A stretch of 14,259 bases of DNA from an uncultured Oscillospiraceae bacterium (GTDB lineage Bacteria; Bacillota_A; Clostridia; Oscillospirales; Oscillospiraceae): NCBI GenBank assembly GCA_944387745.1, contig CALXGD010000183.1, positions 1 through 14,259 on the forward strand, written 5' to 3'. Each line of letters opens with the position of its first letter. The stretch's first letter is position 1. The notes under the pieces were generated by a model. The model was not told where the DNA came from. It saw nothing but the letters and a program-made list of their open reading frames with translations, and did no database searches. The position numbers and the translations under genes were made by a program. Below, piece after piece: positions 7,244 to 11,879 of the stretch.

Positions 7244-8893
7244 ATGAACGTCGCAGCAGGGATCTCTGTCTTTGAGGGGATCGCCATCGGAAAACTGAAG
7301 ATTTACCGCCGAGAGGAGGCACGGCTCGTCCGCGCCTCCTCCCGCGCATGGGAGGAGGAGCTGGCCCGCTTCCAGGAGGCCCGGCGGGAGGCGGCGGAGC
7401 AGCTTCTGGACCTGTGCGGAGAGGCCCGGCGGGAGGTGGGGGAGGGGAGCGCCGCCATCCTGGAGATCCAGCGGATGAGGCTGGAGGATGAGGACTATAT
7501 CCACGCCGTCCGGGAGCTGCTCCACACCCAGGGGACCACGGCGGAGTATGCCGTCCGCGCCGCCGGGGAGCAGTTTGCCGCCGCCTTTGCCGCTATGGAG
7601 GATCCCTATATGCAGGCCCGCTCCGCTGATGTGCGGGACGTGTCCCGCCGCCTGGCGGAGATTCTGCTGGGGCGGTCCGTCCACGGCCCCGGGGGGGAGG
7701 AGCCCTTTATTCTGGCGGCGGAGGACCTGACGCCCAGCGAGACGGTGCAGATGGACAGGAGCAGGCTGCTGGGCTTTGTCACCCGGCGGGGCTCCCCCAA
7801 CAGCCACACAGCTATTCTGGCCAGAACCATGGGTATCCCCGCCCTGATAGGGGTGGAGTTTTCAGAGGAATGGGACGGACGGATTGCCGTTCTGGACGGC
7901 TACCGCAGCTGCCTCTATGTGGACCCCGATGAGGAACTCCTAGGAGAGCTGGAGGCGCGGCGGCTGTCGGACCTGGAACGGACGGCTCGGCTCCGGGACC
8001 TGAAAAAACAGCCCAACGTGACCCTGGACGGGACGGAGATCCAGGTGTGCGCCAACGCGGGGAGCTTGCGGGACGTGGCCCAGGCCCTTCAAAACGACGC
8101 CCAGGGGATCGGTCTGTTCCGCAGCGAGTTTCTCTATTTGGGACGGGAGCGCCCCCCCACGGAGGATGAGCAGTTTGCCGTCTACCGCCAGGCGGCGGAG
8201 GACATGTCCGGCAGGCGGGTGGTGATCCGCACGCTGGATCTGGGAGCGGATAAGCGGGCGGACTTCTTAGACCTGGGCTGGGAGGAGAACCCGGCCCTGG
8301 GACTGCGGGGGATCCGCCTGTGTCTGGCCCGCCGTCAGCTGGTTCAGGAGCAGCTGCGGGCCATCCTCCGGGCCAGCGCCTACGGCAATGTGGCGATGAT
8401 GTTCCCCATGATTACCTCTCTGAGTGAGGTGCGGCAGGCCAAGCAGTGCCTAGCGGAGTGCAGGGAGGCACTGAGGGTGCGGGGAATCCCTGTGGGGACC
8501 ATGGAGGTGGGGGTGATGATCGAGACGCCCGCCGCCGCCCTCATTGCTGATGATCTGGCCCGGGAGGTGGACTTCTTCTCCCTGGGCACCAATGACTTGA
8601 CCCAGTACGTGCTGGCTGTGGACCGGCAAAACCCGGGACTGGCCCCCTTCTGGGACGTCTGCCACCCAGCGGTGCTGAAGCTGGTCCGCATGACTGTGGA
8701 GGCCGGCCACCGCCAGGGGCGCCGGGTGGGAATCTGCGGGGACTTGGGAGCGGACCCGGCCATGACTGAGACCTTCCTGCGCATGGGGGTGGATGAGCTG
8801 TCTGTCCCCCCAGCCGCAATCCTCCCCCTGCGGGGACACATCCGGAGCCTGGATCTGGGCGGGCCGGCTCAAGCGCCGGCGGAGATGGAATAG
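7244..8893 (+). CDS. ptsI: PTS Enzyme I (PEP-protein phosphotransferase)
   Basis: This 549-aa cytoplasmic enzyme transfers phosphate from PEP to its own histidine and then to HPr. An N-terminal HPr-binding helical region (about 1-130) leads into the swivelling phosphohistidine domain. There the motif SPNSHTAILAR carries His188 (His189 in E. coli); Asn replaces the usual Thr two residues before the His. The C-terminal PEP-binding barrel (about 245-535) shows RSEFLY, the LGLRGIR stretch, GTNDLTQY from residue 448 and the catalytic Cys498 in GICGDLG. It is slightly shorter than the usual 570 or so residues. ATG 7244 follows GGGAGG with short spacing; an upstream in-frame start overlapping ptsH gives an unlikely arginine-rich extension. 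It is the last gene of the operon, before a terminator. Confidence 0.96.
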   Translation: MNVAAGISVFEGIAIGKLKIYRREEARLVRASSRAWEEELARFQEARREAAEQLLDLCGEARREVGEGSAAILEIQRMRLEDEDYIHAVRELLHTQGTTAEYAVRAAGEQFAAAFAAMEDPYMQARSADVRDVSRRLAEILLGRSVHGPGGEEPFILAAEDLTPSETVQMDRSRLLGFVTRRGSPNSHTAILARTMGIPALIGVEFSEEWDGRIAVLDGYRSCLYVDPDEELLGELEARRLSDLERTARLRDLKKQPNVTLDGTEIQVCANAGSLRDVAQALQNDAQGIGLFRSEFLYLGRERPPTEDEQFAVYRQAAEDMSGRRVVIRTLDLGADKRADFLDLGWEENPALGLRGIRLCLARRQLVQEQLRAILRASAYGNVAMMFPMITSLSEVRQAKQCLAECREALRVRGIPVGTMEVGVMIETPAAALIADDLAREVDFFSLGTNDLTQYVLAVDRQNPGLAPFWDVCHPAVLKLVRMTVEAGHRQGRRVGICGDLGADPAMTETFLRMGVDELSVPPAAILPLRGHIRSLDLGGPAQAPAEME

Positions 8894-8916
8894 ACACGCA
8901 AGCGGTTTAAACACAC

Positions 8917-8948
8917 AGAGAGGAAGGGTATTACCACCCTTCCTCTCT
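8917..8948. terminator. Bidirectional terminator between convergent units
   Basis: A perfect 13-bp stem, AGAGAGGAAGGGT with ACCCTTCCTCTCT, encloses a 6-nt loop (ATTACC). It lies 23 nt after ptsI and 17 nt from the end of the minus-strand genes. T tracts on either side are short (ATTCTT on plus; TGTGTGTTT on minus), so termination on both strands is likely but not ideal. Confidence 0.72.
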
Positions 8949-8965
8949 AATGATTCTTAGCTCCG

Positions 8966-9211
8966 TTAAGGGACACATGTAATCCCTGTTGATGGGTCAT
9001 AGTAGCCTCCTATATCTTCTACGGTTTTATCAAATGCCTCACCATTTGCTTGTTCTTGCTCTGTTAAACCCCCTGGCATTGCGCTGCCTCCAACTGCCTC
9101 TTCACTGCTGGGAGCAGAAGGCGCTGTGGCCTGCCTGGCGGCTCTGTGACCTCCGGCGTGCCGGTGTCCTCCTGTGTGTCCTCCTGGGTGGGGGTACAGG
9201 CGGTCAGGCAT
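8966..9211 (-). pseudogene. Small ORF, probably a frameshifted lipoprotein-like relic
   Basis: An 81-codon frame starts with an ATG that overlaps the stop of the upstream membrane-protein gene. Its first 30 residues (MPDRLYPHPGGHTGG...) are His/Gly/Arg-rich, as expected of a wrong frame, whereas residues about 31-81 are a plausible protein ending in DIGGYYDPSTGITCVP. In the adjacent frame the same 5' DNA reads LTACTPTQEDTQEDTGTPEVTEP, which resembles a lipobox cysteine (codon 9196-9198) followed by a Thr/Glu/Pro tether. Joining the two frames near 9125-9145 would make one lipoprotein-like chain, so a one-base loss is suspected. No hydrophobic signal segment precedes the cysteine in that frame, so the gene is degraded at both ends or the resemblance is chance. 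The 3' half is AT-richer than its neighbours. The product is unrecognised. Confidence 0.4.
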
Positions 9212-9911
9212 TGGACTTCAGCCGCAGGAGCAGCCGCAGCAGCTTCTCCCGCCCGCGGCCCATTTTGCCCAGCAGATAGGCCAACCCCGCCGCCAGAGTG
9301 AGCAGAGCCAGCCGCTCCGGAGCAGGAAAGCCCAGAAGCTGGAACAGGGGGATGCTTACAATGGACACCAGAAGCATGGCCAGAGCCATAAGCAAGCCTA
9401 GACGGACCAGTAGCCCCAGGGTGGAGATGGATTGAAAATAATTTTCCCACTTGTCTCCGTTCATCCGTCCCATTCTGCCTTTGATAAACAGAAGGGCCAG
9501 GAACAGGGCGAGAAACACCAGCCCAGCCAGGGAAATAAGCAGCCCGGTGAGCAGAGTGAAGGCGATGAGTCGCCCCAGGGAGTATGTCCCCTGCCCTTGA
9601 ATCAGATACCACCCCAGCAGGGCCAGGGCCGCCGCCCCGGAGATTAGACTCAGGCCCATGAACAGCTTTTTCCCGTCGGCAGCGAAACGGCACAGACTCT
9701 GCACCGCCCACCCCAGAGGGGTGAGGGAGAGCAGGACAGTCCAGGCCGGGTTCCCCTCCAGCAGACAGGCCGCCGCCATCAGCAGGGAGACGGTGAGCAG
9801 GGCGCAGTAGGCCCGGCTCTGAGCGGCGGTAGAGAGCTCCCGGTCCCGCTCATCGGGGAGCAACCCCAAGTCTTGCAGGGTGCGGGTCTCCTCTTGTTTT
9901 GTTCGACGCAT
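9204..9911 (-). CDS. Multi-pass membrane protein with N-terminal DERD motif, unknown function
   Basis: The product is 235 aa. A short charged cytoplasmic head ends in LLPDERDREL (DERD at residues 20-23). About six hydrophobic segments follow, near 35-51, 57-75, 83-103, 113-143 (long, possibly two), 167-193 and 199-215, and the tail is basic (GRGREKLLRLLLRLK). The DERD motif just before the first membrane segment resembles DERDER in the small membrane protein encoded at 10094-10528, suggesting a shared domain type. ATG 9911 is chosen over a GTG at 9920 because GAGGTG sits 6 nt before it and would overlap the GTG. No clear promoter is seen in the 182 bp upstream, so it may be read from the regulator/membrane-protein promoter through the palindromic repeats. 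I do not recognise a function; no transporter motif is visible. Confidence 0.75.
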   Translation of the reverse strand: MRRTKQEETRTLQDLGLLPDERDRELSTAAQSRAYCALLTVSLLMAAACLLEGNPAWTVLLSLTPLGWAVQSLCRFAADGKKLFMGLSLISGAAALALLGWYLIQGQGTYSLGRLIAFTLLTGLLISLAGLVFLALFLALLFIKGRMGRMNGDKWENYFQSISTLGLLVRLGLLMALAMLLVSIVSIPLFQLLGFPAPERLALLTLAAGLAYLLGKMGRGREKLLRLLLRLKSNA

Positions 9912-9937
9912 AAAAAACACCTCATTTTTTGGACGGC

Positions 9938-10054
9938 AGGGGGCCCTCGGCCGCCCGCCATCTATCCGGCAGATTTTAGACTTTGTGGGCGGCCGAAGGC
10001 CGCTCGCCGTCTATCTGGCGGATTTCAAATTCTGCGGGCGGCCGAAGGCCGCCC
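9938..10054. repeat. Palindromic repeat array, 49-bp period, about 2.4 units
   Basis: Three units begin at 9938, 9987 and 10036. Units 1 and 2 share GCCGCYCGCCRTCTATCYGG followed by CRGATTT; units 2 and 3 share GGGCGGCCGAAGGCCGC. Unit 3 contains a perfect 8-bp hairpin (GGGCGGCC, GAA loop, GGCCGCCC); unit 2 has the same with one G-U, and unit 1 is degenerate. It occupies the gap between two minus-strand membrane-protein genes and looks like a dispersed REP/MITE-type intergenic element. It could also attenuate read-through. Confidence 0.8.
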
Positions 10055-10093
10055 CTACGGGTTTGTGCCTGTGCGGGGCGGGAGGGCACGCCC

Positions 10094-10528
10094 TTACAGC
10101 CGCTTCTCATAGTGCAGTTGGCATAGCAGTTCCGCCACCAGGGAGGCAAACCATATCACCCCGGACACCACCAGCATCCCGCCGAAGACCAGCTGTCCCT
10201 CCGGGGTGTTCTGGTAGAGAAGCGCCCCCACAGTACACAGGACGCACGCGCCCAGCAGGGCGTACTGGATGATGGAGCAGGTCAGACTCTTGGCGCGCAG
10301 CTTGACTAAAAGGTTCCGCTCGTCCCGCTCGTCGATTTTGTCCTGGTAGGAGAGTCCGCGGTCCAGGCTGCGCAGCAGAAGTCCGGGGCCGATGAGCAGG
10401 CTGAGTACACAAAACAACACCGATTTGGGACGAACCTCTCCTTTCACCAGAAAGAGCACAAGATAAGCCGCGCCCAGCAAGGTAAAGAACAGTCCCGCGG
10501 CAAAATTTTTCTTATGATAGATCTTCAT
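10094..10528 (-). CDS. Small four-pass membrane protein with DERDER motif, paired with Xre regulator
   Basis: The product is 144 aa. Hydrophobic segments lie at about residues 10-28, 36-52, 83-105 and 114-135. The central cytoplasmic loop carries KIDERDERNLLVKLRAKS (DERDER at 66-71), a pattern seen in small uncharacterised Firmicutes membrane proteins (DUF2178-like) that often accompany a tiny Xre regulator. The ATG overlaps the 3' end of the regulator gene by 17 nt, and GGAGG in that gene lies 9 nt upstream, so the pair is translationally coupled and certainly cotranscribed. Function is unknown; the pairing suggests the regulator controls the membrane protein's dose. Five cysteines (40, 84, 95, 98 and 136) lie in or near membrane segments, with no obvious metal motif. 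Confidence 0.82.
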   Translation of the reverse strand: MKIYHKKNFAAGLFFTLLGAAYLVLFLVKGEVRPKSVLFCVLSLLIGPGLLLRSLDRGLSYQDKIDERDERNLLVKLRAKSLTCSIIQYALLGACVLCTVGALLYQNTPEGQLVFGGMLVVSGVIWFASLVAELLCQLHYEKRL

Positions 10529-10745
10529 ACTTCTGTTCCTCCAGTCTCAAATTTTCCTCCAGACAGCACAGGTCCTCTACGCTGACCCCAAACACCAGCG
10601 ACAACCGGTAGGCCAGCAGAAGGGAGGGGTTGTACTGCTCTTTTTCCAGTGAAATAATGGTGCGTGAGGAGACACGGACCAGATCGGCCAGCTGCTGCTG
10701 GGTCAGGCCGGCCGCTGTCCGCAGCTCCTTCACCCTGGTTTTCAA
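10512..10745 (-). CDS. Small Xre/Cro-type HTH transcriptional regulator (TTG start)
   Basis: This 77-aa protein is essentially one HTH_3 domain. The helix-turn-helix is LTQQQLADLVRVSSRTIISLEKEQYNPS, about residues 14-41, followed by LLLAYRLSLVFGVSVEDL, the standard Xre tail, and a short acidic C-terminus. The frame is open to an ATG at 10802, but transcription should start near 10796, so that ATG cannot be used. TTG 10745 yields MKTRVKELR, the normal N-terminus of this subfamily, with AAGGCGG 8 nt upstream. It overlaps the downstream membrane-protein gene by 17 nt. Two adjacent palindromes cover its start site, so negative autoregulation is the natural model. It has no sensor domain, so any signal must come through the membrane partner, a ligand or its concentration. 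Confidence 0.88.
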   Translation of the reverse strand: MKTRVKELRTAAGLTQQQLADLVRVSSRTIISLEKEQYNPSLLLAYRLSLVFGVSVEDLCCLEENLRLEEQKYEDLS

Positions 10746-10770
10746 GGGGCATCCCGCCTTTCTGTGGGAT

Positions 10771-10802
10771 ATGAAGTTTACTTCACATGAAGTATACTTC
10801 AT
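10771..10802. promoter_or_regulatory. Two abutting 16-bp palindromic operators of the Xre cassette
   Basis: Plus-strand copies are ATGAAGTTTACTTCAC (10771-10786) and ATGAAGTATACTTCAT (10787-10802). The second is a perfect palindrome, the first deviates at the centre and at its right-hand end, and they agree at 14 of 16 positions. The perfect copy abuts the -10 box and spans the predicted transcription start; the other lies in the 5' leader. The dyad centres are 16 bp apart, about 1.5 helical turns. This is the expected layout for repression by an HTH dimer, most likely the adjacent regulator. Confidence 0.85.
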
Positions 10803-10830
10803 ATTATAGCCATTGATCCGCCCCTGTCAA
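10803..10830 (-). promoter_or_regulatory. Sigma-A promoter of the Xre/membrane-protein cassette
   Basis: On the minus strand, consensus TTGACA (10830-10825) and TATAAT (10808-10803) are separated by 16 bp. Both hexamers are perfect, so the promoter should be very strong unless repressed. The predicted start is near 10796, inside the perfect palindrome. Confidence 0.88.
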
Positions 10831-10840
10831 GGGGGGCGGA
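10817..10840. promoter_or_regulatory. GC-rich inverted repeat across the minus-strand -35 region
   Basis: TCCGCCCC (10817-10824) and GGGGCGGA (10833-10840) form an 8-bp inverted repeat around TGTCAAGG, which contains the -35 box of the Xre promoter. It lies in the divergent intergenic region shared with the CsoR-family gene. G/C-tract inverted repeats are typical of CsoR/RcnR-type operators, so it is a candidate site for that protein. This is inference. Confidence 0.4.
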
Positions 10841-10865
10841 GAAAAAATTCGGGCTCCGGTCTGCT

Positions 10866-10894
10866 TTGACATCTGATAGAATTTATGATAGGAT
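10866..10894 (+). promoter_or_regulatory. Sigma-A promoter of the CsoR-family gene
   Basis: TTGACA (10866-10871) and TAGGAT (10889-10894) are 17 bp apart, and TGA directly precedes the -10, giving an extended -10. Transcription should start near 10901, about 26 nt before the ATG. Confidence 0.78.
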
Positions 10895-10926
10895 TTTGAG
10901 CAGACAGAGGAAAGGGGCGGAGACTT

Positions 10927-11202
10927 ATGAGACAGTGCATGGACGCGGACAACCTCAACCGCCGTCTGCGGAAGATCGTTGGACAGGTGCAGGCCATTGA
11001 TCGGATGGTGGACGAGGATGTGCCATGTGAGGATATCCTGTCCCAGATCAACGCCGCCAAGTCCGCCCTCCACAGGGCGGGGCAGGTGGTGCTGGAGGGG
11101 CACCTGCAGCACTGTGTCCGGGACGGCATTGAGCACGGAGACGCGGAGGAGACCATCCGCAGCTTCGCCAAGGCGGTGGAGCGTTTTTCCAACATGGGGT
11201 AG
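10927..11202 (+). CDS. CsoR/RcnR/FrmR-family (DUF156) sensing repressor
   Basis: This 91-aa all-helical repressor belongs to the family that binds DNA as a tetramer and lets go on binding Cu(I), Ni/Co, formaldehyde or persulfide. The core RLRKIVGQVQAIDRMV is the family's first long helix. Ligand residues are Cys34, His59 and Cys63, with the 25 and 4 residue spacing of the Cu(I)-sensing C-H-C triad in CsoR. Pro33 replaces the Tyr next to the first Cys in Mycobacterium CsoR, and an extra Cys4 lies at the N-terminus. ATG 10927 follows GGGGCGGAG. The gene has its own promoter and terminator, with no copper ATPase, chaperone, rhodanese or formaldehyde dehydrogenase beside it. The inducer is therefore uncertain; copper is the best guess from the triad. 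Confidence 0.88.
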   Translation: MRQCMDADNLNRRLRKIVGQVQAIDRMVDEDVPCEDILSQINAAKSALHRAGQVVLEGHLQHCVRDGIEHGDAEETIRSFAKAVERFSNMG

Positions 11203-11228
11203 CGCACCGCTGGACGGGGCGCTCCTTG

Positions 11229-11254
11229 GGGCGGCGTGGCCGCCCTGTTTTTTT
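11229..11254 (+). terminator. Rho-independent terminator of the CsoR-family gene
   Basis: GGGCGGC pairs with GCCGCCC around a GTG loop, followed by TG and seven T residues. It begins 26 nt after the stop codon and makes the regulator a single-gene unit. Confidence 0.9.
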
Positions 11255-11315
11255 GCCCAGAGGGGAAATCAGAAAAAATTTCCTGTTTTCCGGCAAAAAT
11301 TCATGGTAAATTCAT

Positions 11316-11344
11316 TTCTCAAGCCTATGGAAATATGCTATAAT
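11316..11344 (+). promoter_or_regulatory. Sigma-A promoter of zapA
   Basis: TTCTCA (11316-11321) and a perfect TATAAT (11339-11344) are 17 bp apart. TGC before the -10 provides an extended -10, and the surroundings are AT-rich. The start should be near 11351, giving a leader of about 67 nt. Confidence 0.8.
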
Positions 11345-11417
11345 GAACATGATTTAGCACAAAGAGACGAAAAACCTGAGCAGGAGGGCACATCAGACCT
11401 GTGGGAGGGAATTTGAG

Positions 11418-11735
11418 ATGAAAAATCGAATCACAGTTTCCATTGCCGGTCAGGAGTACACCATGCTGGCTGAGGACGCCGAGGAGTATGTGCGGCGCTG
11501 TGCCGCACTGGTGGATAAGCAGGTGCGGGATATTCTGGGCGGCGCCCACCTGGGGCGGTCCGACGCGGCGGTGCTGGCCGCCATGAACCTGGCCGACCAG
11601 TTTTTAAAGGAGCAGGAGGCCAGCGAGAATCTGCGCCGCCAGATCAAGGAGGGCCTGGATGAAAACGCCAAGCTGAAGGCGGAGCTGTCCGAGGCCAGAC
11701 GGGAGATCTTCAAGCTCCAGAATCACAAGGCATAA
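11418..11735 (+). CDS. zapA: Cell division protein ZapA
   Basis: This 105-aa cytoplasmic protein bundles FtsZ protofilaments and stabilises the Z ring. The N-terminal globular part (NRITVSIAGQEYTMLAEDAEEYV, then a helix ending near VRDIL) is the ZapA fold. From about residue 50 (DAAVLAAMNLADQFLKEQE) to the end it is a heptad-rich, strongly charged coiled coil that forms the dimer/tetramer stalk. Length is at the upper end of the usual 85-105 aa range in Firmicutes. The ATG follows GGGAGG with 9-nt spacing. It has its own promoter and precedes a U32-family gene by 144 bp without an intrinsic terminator, so read-through is likely. The family call is good although ZapA proteins are short and variable. 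Confidence 0.88.
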   Translation: MKNRITVSIAGQEYTMLAEDAEEYVRRCAALVDKQVRDILGGAHLGRSDAAVLAAMNLADQFLKEQEASENLRRQIKEGLDENAKLKAELSEARREIFKLQNHKA

Positions 11736-11740
11736 AAGGC

Positions 11741-11776
11741 CCGCTCCCCCTTGGGCCTTGGGCGAGGGGGGAGCGG
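11741..11776 (+). other. Hairpin after zapA
   Basis: CCGCTCCCCC (11741-11750) pairs perfectly with GGGGGAGCGG (11767-11776), with a 16-nt GC-rich loop. No T tract follows, so termination is doubtful. It probably stabilises the zapA 3' end or separates zapA expression from the downstream gene. Confidence 0.55.
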
Positions 11777-11806
11777 CACCCAGGAGAAACCATACAACCA
11801 TACGCG

Positions 11807-11853
11807 GGCCCGGCGGCGGGAAGGGGGCATTGCGCCGCTCCACCGGCCGGGCC
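11807..11853 (+). other. GC-rich hairpin upstream of the U32 gene
   Basis: GGCCCGGC (11807-11814) pairs perfectly with GCCGGGCC (11846-11853). Inner pairing is possible between GGCGG and CCGC-type segments. It lies just before the AAAGGAAGG ribosome binding site and could affect translation of the U32 protein. Part of the signal may simply reflect high GC. Confidence 0.4.
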
Positions 11854-11879
11854 GCGTCCAGGAAAGGAAGGCTTGTCCC

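Noticed and set aside
9938..10054. CRISPR array
   Set aside because: The whole 49-bp unit, including the would-be spacer, is repeated, there are under three copies, and no cas gene is present.
9873..10272. Two plus-strand open frames with repeated GRPKAA / GRRPLA peptides
   Set aside because: They translate the 49-bp palindromic DNA repeat and the antisense of a real membrane-protein gene. The peptide repeats are a by-product of the DNA repeat.
10746..10802. ATG at 10802 as start of the Xre regulator
   Set aside because: It lies upstream of the predicted transcription start and inside the operator. The added 19 residues are atypical for the family, and TTG 10745 has a ribosome binding site.
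10866..10889. TTGACA paired with TATGAT (10884-10889) as the CsoR-gene promoter
   Set aside because: The spacer would be only 12 bp. TAGGAT at 10889-10894 gives 17 bp and an extended -10.
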